Source of the DNA: Planomonospora_B alba
Lineage (GTDB): Bacteria; Actinomycetota; Actinomycetes; Streptosporangiales; Streptosporangiaceae
Reading direction: 5' to 3'
Length of the DNA stretch: 64,000 nucleotides
Assembly: GCF_039534085.1 (NCBI RefSeq)
Contig: NZ_BAAAUT010000014.1
Location: 1 to 64,000, forward strand
This document shows positions 16,636-24,994 of this stretch, in pieces. Position 1 is the first letter of the stretch. The number at the start of each line of letters is the position of its first letter. The notes under the pieces are model-generated. The model did not search any database, had not been told where the DNA came from, and saw nothing but the letters and a program-made list of their open reading frames with translations. Position numbers and translations under genes: made by a program.

Positions 16636-17487
16636 TCAGACCCGGCCGGGCAGGGACAGGCGGCCGGAGGCGACGTCGAACACGTCGGCCACCCGGAGCA
16701 GCGGGTCGTGCAGGTCGGCGTTGACGCGCAGAGCCGCGGTGACGCCGTCGTAGGAGAACCCGTCGGGGAAGCCGAGGTCCGCCAGCGGGACGCGGATCTG
16801 GACGGTGCCCGCCTTCAACCGGGCCGGGTACGGCGGGCTGTCCAGGTAGAGGGGGACCCCGGGCCACGTCTCCGGCAGGTCGGGACGCTCCCCCTCCGCG
16901 ATGTCGCGGACCTTGAGCGCGCCGTCCGGCCGGGTGGTGTCCGGCACGAGGACCACCCAGTGGCTGTGCCACCGCGCGCCGTCGTCGTCGGTGCGGCCGT
17001 TGCGGTCCTCGTCGTAGCGGGGGGTGTCGTCGAAGTCGGGATGGGACGTCGCGGCGAGCGCGAGGATCCCGCTCTTGCCGGTGAAGCCGACCGCGGACGG
17101 GTCGAGTGAGGTGGGCCAGACGTAGCTGAGCACCTCGCTGCCCGCGAACTCCCCGGTCGGCTCCGGCCGTACCGAGCCGGCACGGCCGCGGACCGTCTCG
17201 GTGAAGACGAGCTGCTTGCCGACACGCCGGACGCTCGTGTGCACCAGGTCGAAGGCGGCCGGGCGGACGTCACCGCGCGGCGAGCGGATGCCGGTCCCGC
17301 TCCCTCCGGTGTGCCGGTGGCGCTCCTCGTCCGGGTGGGCCGCGGCAGGGGACGCGACGGCGCCCGTGGCCGCGAGGGCCACCAGCGCGGCGGTGGCGAT
17401 CCGGCGGGCGGCGCGGCTTGCGGTCCCCGCGGGCCGCACGGCGGAGGCGCGGCCGGTCCAGGCGGCCGGTCCGACGGGTCGAGGCAT
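16636..17487 (-). CDS. Secreted hypothetical protein
   Basis: 283 residues from ATG 17487. A long signal peptide with RRIATAALVALAATGAVASPAAAH suggests export and cleavage after AAA. The mature part starts His/Glu-rich, then has RPAAFDLVHTSVRRVGKQLVF and an Asp-rich stretch (YDEDRNGRTDDDGARWHSHW) that could bind Ca2+ or another metal. It ends with a beta-rich region. No enzyme family is recognised. It is divergent from the MarR-MOSC operon, and the intergenic palindrome suggests shared MarR control. Confidence 0.65.
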   Translation of the reverse strand: MPRPVGPAAWTGRASAVRPAGTASRAARRIATAALVALAATGAVASPAAAHPDEERHRHTGGSGTGIRSPRGDVRPAAFDLVHTSVRRVGKQLVFTETVRGRAGSVRPEPTGEFAGSEVLSYVWPTSLDPSAVGFTGKSGILALAATSHPDFDDTPRYDEDRNGRTDDDGARWHSHWVVLVPDTTRPDGALKVRDIAEGERPDLPETWPGVPLYLDSPPYPARLKAGTVQIRVPLADLGFPDGFSYDGVTAALRVNADLHDPLLRVADVFDVASGRLSLPGRV

Positions 17488-17510
17488 GGCGGTGCCACAT
17501 CCTTTCTTGG

Positions 17511-17533
17511 TTAGGAGTCCTAAGGTTAGGACT
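17511..17533. promoter_or_regulatory. MarR-type operator
   Basis: TTAGGAGTCCTAA (17511-17523) is a perfect palindrome followed by a direct partial copy TTAGGACT (17526-17533), with flanking CTTGG/CCAAG arms. It lies in the divergent region of the secreted protein and the MarR-type regulator, which is a plausible autoregulatory site. Confidence 0.6.
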
Positions 17534-17605
17534 GCCAAGGAAATTAGAGAAGACGATCAGCCCTGTCAACCCATATGCTTAGGAGGGCTGAGGATTGGAG
17601 GGCTG

Positions 17606-18265
17606 ATGGAGGCGGAGGGAGCGCTGCCGGCCGACCGGGCGGAGCCGTCGGCCGACGGCGGCACGGACCTGGACCGCCGCCTGGCGATGGCGCTGGAGCG
17701 GGTCGGGCACGTGGTGCGCACTCTGCAGTGGCGGCAGGCGTACACCCGCGGACTGAGCCCTATCCAGACCCGGCTGCTGCTCCATCTGTCCGGCCGGACA
17801 CGTCCACCGCGGGTCAGCGACCTGGCCGCCGAGTTCGACGTCTCGCTCGCCACCGTGAGCGACGCGCTGGCCGCCCTGCGCCGCAAGGAGCTGATCCGGC
17901 GCGAGCCGGATCCGGCCGACCGGCGCGGCCGCGTCTTCGCCCTCACCGACGCCGGGGAACGGCTGACGGCCGACCTGGAGCGCTGGTCCACCCCGATCAC
18001 CGAACGGCTGGCCGCCTGCGGTGAGGCCGACAAGGCCGCCGCCCTGCGGTTCCTGCTCGACCTCGTCGGCGGACTCCACGACACCGGCGTGCTCGCGATC
18101 GCCCGCACCTGCGTGACCTGCCGGTTCTTCGTCCGTGACGCCCACGACGACCCCCGCCGCCCGCACCACTGCCGCCTGCTCGACACCCCCTTCGGTGACG
18201 CCGCGCTCCGGGTGGACTGCGCCGAGCACCAGAGCGCGGAGCCGGCCTCCCTTCCGGGAGAGTGA
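17606..18265 (+). CDS. MarR family regulator with C-terminal Cys/His cluster
   Basis: 219 residues from ATG 17606 with GGAGGGC upstream. The winged helix contains VSDLAAEFDVSLATVSDALA and the wing REPDPADRRGRVFALT. Beyond the fold the C-terminus has CVTC-RFF, HHCRLL and RVDCAEH, i.e. four Cys and several His spaced like a metal or redox site. It is followed after four bases by a MOSC gene and is divergent from a secreted protein. It may therefore sense metal, Fe-S status or oxidants, which is inferred from the residues only. Confidence 0.82.
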   Translation: MEAEGALPADRAEPSADGGTDLDRRLAMALERVGHVVRTLQWRQAYTRGLSPIQTRLLLHLSGRTRPPRVSDLAAEFDVSLATVSDALAALRRKELIRREPDPADRRGRVFALTDAGERLTADLERWSTPITERLAACGEADKAAALRFLLDLVGGLHDTGVLAIARTCVTCRFFVRDAHDDPRRPHHCRLLDTPFGDAALRVDCAEHQSAEPASLPGE

Positions 18266-18269
18266 CGCC

Positions 18270-18959
18270 GTGAGGTTGCTGTCACTGCAGGTGGGGCGGC
18301 CGGCCCCGCTCCCCTGGCGGGGACGGCCGGTGGTGTCCGCGATCGCCAAGACGCCGGTGGAGGGACCGGTCGCGCTCGGCCCCGAAGGGCTCGACGGGGA
18401 CGAGCAAGCCGACCTGCGCCACCACGGCGGCCCGGACAAGGCCGTGTGCGTCTATCCGGCCGAGTACTACCCGCACGCCGAGACGCTGCTCGGCGGACCG
18501 CTCGGTCCGGCGGCGTTCGGAGAGAACTTCACCACCGCCGGACTCGCCGATGACGAGGTGGTGGTCGGCTCGATCTACCGGATCGGCACCGCGACCGTGC
18601 AGGTCAGCCAGCCCCGGCGGCCCTGCTTCAAGCTCGCCGCGCGCCACGCCGGCAGACCGGGCGCCGGGCGGCTCCCCGTCGAGCTGCAGACCGCCGGCCG
18701 GACCGGGTTCTACCTGCGGGTCCTCGTCCGGGGGCGGGTGTCGGCCGGGCAGGCGTTCCAGCTGCTGCACACGCCCGCCCACGGCCTGACCGTGGCCGAG
18801 GTGAACCGCGTCATGAACGTCGACCGCGACGACCTGGACGGCGTCCGGCGGCTGCTCGCGGCACGGGCCGATCTGCCCGCCCGCTGGGCCGAGGCCCTCG
18901 CCGCCCGCCTCGGCGGCCGTTTCGACGACGACTCCGCCCGGCTGGCCGGACCGGGCTGA
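18270..18959 (+). CDS. MOSC domain protein (YiiM-like)
   Basis: 229 residues from GTG 18270, four bases after the MarR stop with GGGAG upstream. LPWRGRPVVSAIAKTPVEGP, DLRHHGGPDKAVCVYPAEYY and the FGENFTTAGL segment are MOSC landmarks. The conserved Cys is in QPRRPCFKLAAR. Characterised YiiM-type proteins reduce N-hydroxylated substrates or handle molybdenum-cofactor sulfur. The coupling to a Cys-rich MarR regulator suggests a redox- or molybdenum-linked role. Confidence 0.82.
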   Translation: MRLLSLQVGRPAPLPWRGRPVVSAIAKTPVEGPVALGPEGLDGDEQADLRHHGGPDKAVCVYPAEYYPHAETLLGGPLGPAAFGENFTTAGLADDEVVVGSIYRIGTATVQVSQPRRPCFKLAARHAGRPGAGRLPVELQTAGRTGFYLRVLVRGRVSAGQAFQLLHTPAHGLTVAEVNRVMNVDRDDLDGVRRLLAARADLPARWAEALAARLGGRFDDDSARLAGPG

Positions 18960-19256
18960 GCACGGACCGCGACGCCGTCGACTCGCAGATCTGCCTCCTC
19001 GGCCGAGGGGAGAACCCTCAGATCCCGTCCTCCACCAGAAGGAGGCCTCGGTTTCCAGGTCGGCGAACCCGGACCGGAGGTCCGCTCCGCCTCACCCCGC
19101 CGAAGGCCTGAGGCCGTACGGCGGCGCCGGTCTCCTCGGGATCCCTCGGTGACCGGCTCGGCGCCGTCCGGTGGACCGCTCCGCGCTCGATCGGCATCCT
19201 GGCCTGATCGGTAGCCTGGACGTCCACGCCCCCGCACCCGCCCCAGGGACGGCCCC
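18960..19256. other. Non-coding gap, nothing recognised
   Basis: 297 bases between the MOSC gene and the next small gene. No reading frame with convincing codon bias, no strong hairpin and no repeat was seen. Confidence 0.4.
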
Positions 19257-19571
19257 ATGCAGCCCGAGCCCCCACTCCCCGCCCTGACCCGGGCGGAGCA
19301 GGACTTCCTCCACCACTACCTGCGGGTCCTCGAACTCCTGGGCCGGCTGAACCCGGCCTCGGCCGAGCACACCTACGCCGGAGTCAACGCCGCCCAGGCC
19401 CTGGTCACGGAGGCGGCGAAACTACGCGACGCGCTCACGCTGATGTACGACAGGGCCGAGACGGAGATCCACCGGGAGCCCCTGGTCCGGGCGCTCCGGT
19501 TGCTGGGCGCCGACGAGCGCGTCCGCCGCCTCGCCCTTCCCGACCCCGGCCCGGACTTCGGCGCCCCCTGA
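19257..19571 (+). CDS. Small helical hypothetical protein
   Basis: 104 residues, predicted all-helical, with no signal peptide or membrane segment. LTRAEQDFLHHYLRVLELLG and THE-like AEHTYAGVNAAQALVTEAAK show good codon bias, which supports coding. No family is recognised. It is followed by an 8-bp microsatellite. Confidence 0.55.
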   Translation: MQPEPPLPALTRAEQDFLHHYLRVLELLGRLNPASAEHTYAGVNAAQALVTEAAKLRDALTLMYDRAETEIHREPLVRALRLLGADERVRRLALPDPGPDFGAP

Positions 19572-19590
19572 TCCGGCCCGGCGGCGCGGC

Positions 19591-19622
19591 GGCCCAGCGG
19601 CCCAGCGGCCCAGCGGCCCAGC
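19591..19622. repeat. 8-bp microsatellite (GGCCCAGC)4
   Basis: Four exact tandem copies of GGCCCAGC lie just downstream of the small hypothetical gene, within a longer GCGGC-rich tract. This is slippage-prone sequence. Confidence 0.85.
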
Positions 19623-19693
19623 GGCGCGGCGGCGCGGAACGCCGCCGTGCGGCCCGTTCGCGCCGGATTCCGCGGGCCGGGCGGCGCGCCGCC

Positions 19694-20554
19694 TCAGTCC
19701 CCCCGCCGACCGGCGGGCGTGGACGCCCCTTCCACCGGATGCCCGGTTCCCGCCGGGGATCCGCTGCCGGGCCCGGCCCCGGCCGCGGCGGGCCGGTCGT
19801 AGATCCCGACGGCCCACCGGCCCTGCCGCTCCCCGACCTCGGCCGACAGCCTCCTGCGCACCTCGGGGTCGCGCAACGCCCGGGCCTGCGCGCTCTCGTC
19901 GCATCCCCGCGCCGCCGGGGCCGGCCGGCAGCCGGTGACGGCCTCCGCCGCCTCCCGGACCGGGGCGTCCGCCGGGAAGACCCAGACCTTCAGGGACTGC
20001 GGCCCCTCCAGCCAGCCGGACGGCGCCGACAGCCGGTCGTGGTGCCCGCCCACCCCGTCCCCGCAGCGCCCGGCCGTCCCGCCCCGCTCCCCGCCTTTGA
20101 GCCGCTGCTCCGTGACGACCCAGGCGCCGGGGTCGTCACAGACCACCTGGTACCCGGTGAAGAAGCTGGTCGGAGTGAAGGTCACCGTCCCGGCGGCGCC
20201 CACCGCCTCGAACCGCCGGGAGTGGATGATGGAGAGGTCGAACCTCTGGTCCCCCAGCACCACGGGGAACCCGTCGGGGAGCTCCGGCGCCGGCGCGGTC
20301 GGGGTCGGAGCGGGCGCGGGCCGGGCGGCCACCGCCTCGTCGGCCCGGGGCGGACCGGACGGCAGGCCGCCGACCAGCACGGCGGCGGCGACCGCGCAGG
20401 CCAGCGCGGCCCCGCCGGCCGCGGCCCGCCGGGTACGGCGGATGCGGCGGCCTCGCCGTACGATCGCGTCGAGGTCGGCGGACGGCTCGCCGCCGGGCCG
20501 CTCGCGGCCGTACCCGTCCAGGAGCGTGCGCAGGTCGTCTTCGGTGTGCCTCAT
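19694..20554 (-). CDS. Anti-sigma-like membrane protein, partner of ECF sigma
   Basis: 286 residues. A cytoplasmic N-terminus (MRHTEDDLRTLLDGYGRERP, about 45 residues) precedes one membrane segment (about 47-67), a Pro/Ala linker and an extracytoplasmic domain with a Cys pair region (GCRPAP and RGCDES). The start overlaps the ECF sigma stop as ATGA. This arrangement is typical of anti-sigma or sigma-associated sensor proteins. A zinc-binding anti-sigma motif (HxxxCxxC) is not present. Confidence 0.65.
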   Translation of the reverse strand: MRHTEDDLRTLLDGYGRERPGGEPSADLDAIVRRGRRIRRTRRAAAGGAALACAVAAAVLVGGLPSGPPRADEAVAARPAPAPTPTAPAPELPDGFPVVLGDQRFDLSIIHSRRFEAVGAAGTVTFTPTSFFTGYQVVCDDPGAWVVTEQRLKGGERGGTAGRCGDGVGGHHDRLSAPSGWLEGPQSLKVWVFPADAPVREAAEAVTGCRPAPAARGCDESAQARALRDPEVRRRLSAEVGERQGRWAVGIYDRPAAAGAGPGSGSPAGTGHPVEGASTPAGRRGD

Positions 20555-21051
20555 CGCTGGACCTCCTCCAAGGTCATGGTCTGGACGTCCGGATCGACGC
20601 GGAGACGGGTGAGGGCCCGGCCCAGCTGGCTCTTCACCGCTCCCGGTGAGCAGCCGATGATGTCGGCGACCTGGGTGAGCGTCCGTCCCTCGAAGTAGTG
20701 CAGGACGATCACCGCACGCTGGCGCGGGGAGAGCGCGCCGATCGCGCGCCACAGCGCGGCCTGGTCCTCCACCTCGGCGACCGCGTCGCGCGGATCGGCC
20801 GTCTCGGGCAGCGTCTCTGCCGGGATCTCCCCGCGCCAGCGCCTGCGCCACCACGAGGCGTGGGTGTTCACGATGATCCGGTAGACGTAGGGATCGGGGT
20901 TGCCCTCGATCCGCCGCCAGACGGTCCACGCCTTCGCCAGCGCGGTCTGCACCAGGTCCTCGGCCGTGCCCCAGTCCCGGGCGAGGAGGTACGCCATCCG
21001 GCACAGCCGCAGATGCCGGTGCGCCACGTACTCGGCGAACCCGTCGTCCAT
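20551..21051 (-). CDS. ECF RNA polymerase sigma factor (SigE-like family)
   Basis: 166 residues. Region 2 is seen in RMAYLLARDWGTAEDLVQTA with AWTVWRRIEGNPDPYVYRII, and region 4 in LSPRQRAVIVLHYFEGRTLT with DIIGCSPGAVKSQLGRAL. This fits the actinobacterial SigE-type ECF group. It is coupled to a one-span membrane partner and is divergent from the OmpA-domain lipoprotein gene, which could be part of its regulon. Confidence 0.88.
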   Translation of the reverse strand: MDDGFAEYVAHRHLRLCRMAYLLARDWGTAEDLVQTALAKAWTVWRRIEGNPDPYVYRIIVNTHASWWRRRWRGEIPAETLPETADPRDAVAEVEDQAALWRAIGALSPRQRAVIVLHYFEGRTLTQVADIIGCSPGAVKSQLGRALTRLRVDPDVQTMTLEEVQR

Positions 21052-21410
21052 CGATCATCTCCGTCCCGTCGTCTCCGGTGATGACTACCGTCCGCCGGGC
21101 GCGTTCGGATGACAGGTGATCGGAGAATCCTCAGGACCGTACGGCGGGTCACGGACGGCGCCGGCGACCGGTCGGCGCCGCCTCCCTGCCGCGGGAGCCG
21201 TCCGCCTGCCGCGGAAGTCGCAGACCGCGTACCGCCACGGGATGACGGAAATCCATCACGCGCTGTACGCGGCGAACGGCGCGAAATGCTAAAAATCATG
21301 ATTGATATCCGAGGAAAGGCACCGCATTCCTGTGGGCGTGACGGTGACCGTCGTGACCAGGCCGGATGCGAATTCCAGCCGAATGCCGCGTGCCGCGACG
21401 CCAGGGGGCG
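21052..21410. other. Divergent intergenic region between sigma operon and lipoprotein
   Basis: About 360 bases. The patch 21280-21310 (AAATGCTAAAAATCATGATT) is unusually AT-rich here and is the likely promoter area of the lipoprotein gene. No clear ECF-type -35/-10 pair could be assigned by eye. Confidence 0.35.
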
Positions 21411-22637
21411 ATGACCACGGCTTTCAGGGGATCCGGCGTGAGGACCGCACTTCTCACCCCGCTCGTCGCACTCGCGCTCGCCTCGTGCGGCGCCACCGCG
21501 ACCGGCGGCGGGGACGAGCGCCGGTCGGCGGATCCGCCCGCGCGGACCACCGCTCCGGCCACCGCGACACCGCAGGGCGCCACCGCGACGACCGGCGGAT
21601 CCGCCGCGGCACCGGGCGGCTCCGCCGTACCGGTGCCGACCGGCCCCGAGCCGGCGAGCTGCCCGAACGGGACGCTCATCCCGGCCGTGGAGGTACCGGC
21701 CGTACACGCCGATCCGGTGGTCGTCCCGGCGGCGGAGATCGGCGGCGAGACCATTCCCGCCGTCACCATCCCCGGGGTGGACATCCCCGCCACGCGCATC
21801 CCCGCCCAGTGCACCCAGGTCGCACCGGCGCCCGGCGGCTGCCTCGGGGCGGCGTCGATCCCGCCGGTCTCCATCCCCGCCGTGGAGATCCCGCCGGTCG
21901 AGATCCCCGGCGTGGACGCGGGCGGGATCAAGCTCGACCCGGTGCGCGCGGAGGGAGTGCGGGCCCAGGCCGTGCACGCCCAGGGCGTGTCGGTCCCGGA
22001 GGTGTGCCAGGTCGTACCGGAGGGCGGCGGCCGGGTGCCGTACGTCCGCCGCGACTACATCCGCCGGGATTACATCCGCCGCGACTACATCCGCAGGGAC
22101 TACATCCGCCGTCCCCCCGCCTGCAACGAGCGGCGGGAGTGCATCCCCGCCGTCTCGGTGCCGGCCGTCTCTGTGCCGGCCGTGTCGATCCCGGCCGTGT
22201 CGATCCCGGCGGCGTCCCTGTCGGCGTACCAGGTCGGCGAGAGCGAGGCCTTCGAGGGCGGCGGCTCGATCGCCTTCGCCGTCAAGGCCGACGTGCTGTT
22301 CGACTTCGACAGCGCCGCCATCAAGCCGGAGGCCGCCGCCGAGCTCAGGCGCATCGCCCGGCGGATCACCGAGAAGGCCGCCTCCGGCGCGACCGTGCAG
22401 GTCGACGGGCACACCGACGCCCGGGGCGACGACGCGCACAACCAGACCCTGTCGGAGCGACGGGCCCGGGCGGTGGCCGACTGGCTGGCGACCGAGGGCG
22501 GGATCCCCCGGCCCCGGCTCAGGGCGCGGGGGTACGGCGAGAGCAAACCCGCCGCGCCGAACACGAAGGCCGACGGCTCGGACGACCCGGCGGGACGTGC
22601 CAAGAACCGCCGGGTGGTCATCTCGACCACGACCTGA
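21411..22637 (+). CDS. Lipoprotein with pentapeptide-period stalk and OmpA domain
   Basis: 408 residues from ATG 21411. The lipobox ALASC follows a hydrophobic signal. After a Thr/Ala/Gly-rich linker (about 30-85), roughly 200 residues have a strict five-residue period: IPAVE-VPAVH, IPAVT-IPGVD-IPATR, AEGVR-AQAVH-AQGVS, then VRRDY followed by three IRRDY units, and later SVPAV-SVPAV-SIPAV. Cysteines punctuate the blocks. The C-terminal 120 residues are an OmpA-type peptidoglycan-binding domain (VLFDFDSAAIKPEAAAEL, VQVDGHTDARGDDAHNQTLS). It is probably a membrane-anchored, wall-binding spacer. Confidence 0.82.
   Translation: MTTAFRGSGVRTALLTPLVALALASCGATATGGGDERRSADPPARTTAPATATPQGATATTGGSAAAPGGSAVPVPTGPEPASCPNGTLIPAVEVPAVHADPVVVPAAEIGGETIPAVTIPGVDIPATRIPAQCTQVAPAPGGCLGAASIPPVSIPAVEIPPVEIPGVDAGGIKLDPVRAEGVRAQAVHAQGVSVPEVCQVVPEGGGRVPYVRRDYIRRDYIRRDYIRRDYIRRPPACNERRECIPAVSVPAVSVPAVSIPAVSIPAASLSAYQVGESEAFEGGGSIAFAVKADVLFDFDSAAIKPEAAAELRRIARRITEKAASGATVQVDGHTDARGDDAHNQTLSERRARAVADWLATEGGIPRPRLRARGYGESKPAAPNTKADGSDDPAGRAKNRRVVISTTT
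22044..22112 (+). repeat. 15-bp coding repeat, about 4.6 copies
   Basis: Units at 22044, 22059, 22074, 22089 and a partial at 22104 encode (V/I)RRDY. Synonymous differences among copies (GAC/GAT, CGC/CGG/AGG) show that the amino-acid pattern is kept while the DNA drifts. Confidence 0.88.
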
Positions 22638-22830
22638 CACGCCGTGCCCGGCGGCTCACGGCCCCGCGGCCGCGCCGAGGATCGCCCGGACGACCGCGCC
22701 CGTGCCGCCGAGATCCTCCAGGACGCCTCGGCACCGGCCGCGCGCGGCACCCGGGCGTCGGCGCGGCCGGTGCAGACTGGAGGTCGGCGCCCGGCCGGCC
22801 GGCCGGGACCGGTCGAGGCGAGGAGGTCCG

Positions 22831-23175
22831 ATGGACGGAACCGACCCGCACGTCCACGTCGAGGTGGACGTGATCCATGCCGACGCCGCCGTCCGGGACA
22901 TGATGGCCTCCACGTTCGGCCTGGTGAGTGAGCTGCCGAGCACCGTCGCCACCGGATGCGGCCTGCGGGTGCCGTACGCGATGACGTCCCCCCGCCCGGA
23001 GAGCGTCACCTGCCTTGCCTGCCGCGAGCACGCCCACCGGCGGCACCTGGACTACGCCGACCAGGTCGAGCGCCTGGCCGCCATGCCCGGGACGGTCCTC
23101 GGCCGCGACCAGGCGGCCCAGGCCGCACGGCGCCACCGTGAGCTCGCCGAGAAGTTCGCCGGCACAGGCAATTGA
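22831..23175 (+). CDS. Small Cys/His-containing hypothetical protein
   Basis: 114 residues from ATG 22831 with a strong AGGAGG site. An acidic His-containing start (MDGTDPHVHVEVDVIHADAA) leads to ATGCGLRVPY and a CLACREHAHRRH cluster that could bind zinc. A helical C-terminus follows. No family is recognised. The codon bias and strong ribosome-binding site support it as real. Confidence 0.6.
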   Translation: MDGTDPHVHVEVDVIHADAAVRDMMASTFGLVSELPSTVATGCGLRVPYAMTSPRPESVTCLACREHAHRRHLDYADQVERLAAMPGTVLGRDQAAQAARRHRELAEKFAGTGN

Positions 23176-23246
23176 CCCGTGCGCCGCGGGCCTGTCTGCC
23201 GCTGACCCGCCCGCCGCGGACCGTGGACGGGGGCGGGCCCGGCGCC

Positions 23247-23314
23247 GCCCGGACCGGCCCCGGGCGGTGGAGGCGGGTCGGCGGAGGCGGGCCCGGACCG
23301 GCCCCGGGCGGTGG
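23247..23314. repeat. 24-bp direct repeat, 44-bp period
   Basis: The same 24 bases occur at 23247-23270 and 23291-23314, just upstream of the AraC-type gene at 23337. Each copy contains GGACCGGCCCCGGGCGG. It may be a regulatory duplication or simple expansion. Confidence 0.75.
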
Positions 23315-23336
23315 CGGACCGTGGTGGGATGGCGCC

Positions 23337-23729
23337 GTGAGCCGCGCAGTAGAAGAGACCAACCGCCGCATGCTCCGGGCGCGGGACGCGATGGACCGCG
23401 CCTACGCGCAACCGCTGGACGTCCCGGCCCTGGCCCGGATCGCCCACGTGTCGGAGTCGCACTTCACCCGCCTCTTCCGGGCCACGTTCGGCGAGACGCC
23501 CCACCGCTACCTGCAGCGCCGCCGGGTGGAGCGCGCGATGTTCCTGCTGCGGGAGACCGACCGCAGCGTGACGGACATCTGCTTCCAGGTGGGCTTCGGC
23601 AGCCCGGGGACGTTCAGCCGGACGTTCCGCGAGATCGTCGGCCGGTCGCCGCGGGAGTACCGCAGGCAGGCGGTGTCCACGGGGGCGCCGACGTGCTTCA
23701 CGATGGCGTGGATGCGGCCGAACGGCTGA
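23337..23729 (+). CDS. Small AraC family regulator (HTH domain only)
   Basis: 130 residues from GTG 23337. It consists almost entirely of the two AraC helix-turn-helix units: LARIAHVSESHFTRLFRATF and DICFQVGFGSPGTFSRTFRE. It has no ligand-binding domain, like SoxS-type regulators. The VOC gene immediately downstream is its likely target, as in many actinomycete AraC/VOC pairs. A strong hairpin separates the two genes, so they are not one transcript. Confidence 0.85.
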   Translation: MSRAVEETNRRMLRARDAMDRAYAQPLDVPALARIAHVSESHFTRLFRATFGETPHRYLQRRRVERAMFLLRETDRSVTDICFQVGFGSPGTFSRTFREIVGRSPREYRRQAVSTGAPTCFTMAWMRPNG

Positions 23730-23730
23730 G

Positions 23731-23788
23731 CGGGCGGTACGGCCCCGCGTCACCCGGTACGGCCCTGTCCGCCCGGCCGTACCGCCCG
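23731..23788 (+). terminator. Hairpin terminator containing GTACGG arms
   Basis: CGGGCGGTACGGCC (23731-23744) pairs perfectly with GGCCGTACCGCCCG (23775-23788). It starts two bases after the AraC stop. The 14-bp stem has a 30-nt loop. Confidence 0.7.
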
Positions 23789-23844
23789 CCGGTTCAGCGG
23801 TTTCGGATAAGTTTTCCGCCCGGCCGCTCGGTAGCGTGACATGC

Positions 23845-24252
23845 ATGTTCACCGCTATCACGCACTCGCAGATCTACGTCCTCGACCAGGACGAGGCCCT
23901 CGACTTCTACGTCGGCAAGCTCGGCCTGGAGGTCAACACCGACGCCGACCTGGGCTTCATGCGCTGGCTGACCGTCAACGTCCCCGGCGACCCGGAGCAC
24001 CAGATCCTGCTGGAGAAGCCGGGCGGTCCGATGATGTCCGAGGAGACCGCGGAGCAGGTCCGGGAGCTGGTGACCAAGGGCGCGATGGGTGTCACCATCT
24101 TCCGCGTAGACGACTGCCGCAAGACGTACGAGACGCTGCTGGGCAAGGGCGTCGAGTTCACCCAGGAGCCCACCGAGCAGCCGTACGGGATCGACTGCGG
24201 CCTGCGCGACCCCTTCGGCAACGCCATCCGCTTCACCCAGCCGAGGGGCTGA
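23845..24252 (+). CDS. VOC family protein (PhnB/glyoxalase-like)
   Basis: 135 residues from ATG 23845. ITHSQIYVLDQDEALDFYVG opens the VOC fold, and CGLRDPFGNAIRFTQPRG closes it. Charged residues in positions used for metal (His, Glu) are partly present. No ribosome-binding site is evident, so it may be leaderless. It lies downstream of a small AraC regulator with which it is probably functionally paired. Confidence 0.8.
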   Translation: MFTAITHSQIYVLDQDEALDFYVGKLGLEVNTDADLGFMRWLTVNVPGDPEHQILLEKPGGPMMSEETAEQVRELVTKGAMGVTIFRVDDCRKTYETLLGKGVEFTQEPTEQPYGIDCGLRDPFGNAIRFTQPRG

Positions 24253-24357
24253 AGGCCGCCCGGTCCGTCAGACCGGCCGCCGCGCCTGCGCCGGCAGTAC
24301 CGGGTGGCCACGGCCGGGGAGAGGCCGAGCAGAGGAAGTCGCCGAGCCCCCACGGGG

Positions 24358-24984
24358 TCAGGGCCGCGGAGACGGTCCAGGCGGGGACGGGCACCGGCCA
24401 CCGGGGGAGGATCCGTCCCCACCTGTGGACGAGGGCGGGCGGGCCCGGCGCGGCCGGGCCGGGGCCAGGCGGCGGGCCACCGCGTGGCAGGCCCCGGCGG
24501 CGGCCGGGAGCGCCAGGAGCGCCCACACCGCCGAGCCGCCGCCGTCGGTGGGCACGCCGGCCTCGCGCAGGCGCCGCCAGGCCCACAGCGAGAACGGCGC
24601 GACGACCAGCGGCGCGGTCACCACGCCGGGGGTGTAGCCGCGGGTCGCCACGGCCTGGGCGACGTGGGTGATCGAGTGCAGGCCGAACCCGGCCAGCACG
24701 GCCTGGTAGAGGCGGCTGCGCCCGCCGGTGGCCGCGCCGCGGGCCGAGGCGGTGGCGACCAGGCCGCCCATGGCGCCGATGGCGATGGCCGCCTGCGCCG
24801 GGGTGACCCGGAGCCTGTCCCAGACCTGGTCGGGCACCTGCGGGAACCGCTCGCGCAGCCGGGGCAGGGCCCGCTCCGCCCAGCCGCTCATGGTGAGCAG
24901 TTCCTCGCCGTCGTGGACGGCCCAGGCCGCCAGGAGACCCCAGGTGGCCGCCGCGGGCAGTCCGCCGCCTCGTTCATCCGTCAT
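24358..24984 (-). CDS. HXXEE domain membrane protein
   Basis: 208 residues from ATG 24984. The defining H-x-x-E-E appears as WAVHDGEELLTM, with GFGLHSITHVAQAVATRGYT and PGVVTAPLVVAPFSLWAWRR following, as in HXXEE proteins. There are four or five hydrophobic helices and a Pro/Ser-rich tail. The conserved His/Glu residues suggest a metal-dependent membrane enzyme, but no activity is known for the family. It is divergent from a TetR-type gene, its likely repressor. Confidence 0.78.
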   Translation of the reverse strand: MTDERGGGLPAAATWGLLAAWAVHDGEELLTMSGWAERALPRLRERFPQVPDQVWDRLRVTPAQAAIAIGAMGGLVATASARGAATGGRSRLYQAVLAGFGLHSITHVAQAVATRGYTPGVVTAPLVVAPFSLWAWRRLREAGVPTDGGGSAVWALLALPAAAGACHAVARRLAPARPRRARPPSSTGGDGSSPGGRCPSPPGPSPRP

Positions 24985-24994
24985 GACTCTATGA

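Noticed and set aside
19018..19275. Minus-strand small frame before the 104-residue gene
   Set aside because: It lacks consistent third-position bias and a ribosome-binding site, and overlaps the better-supported gene start.
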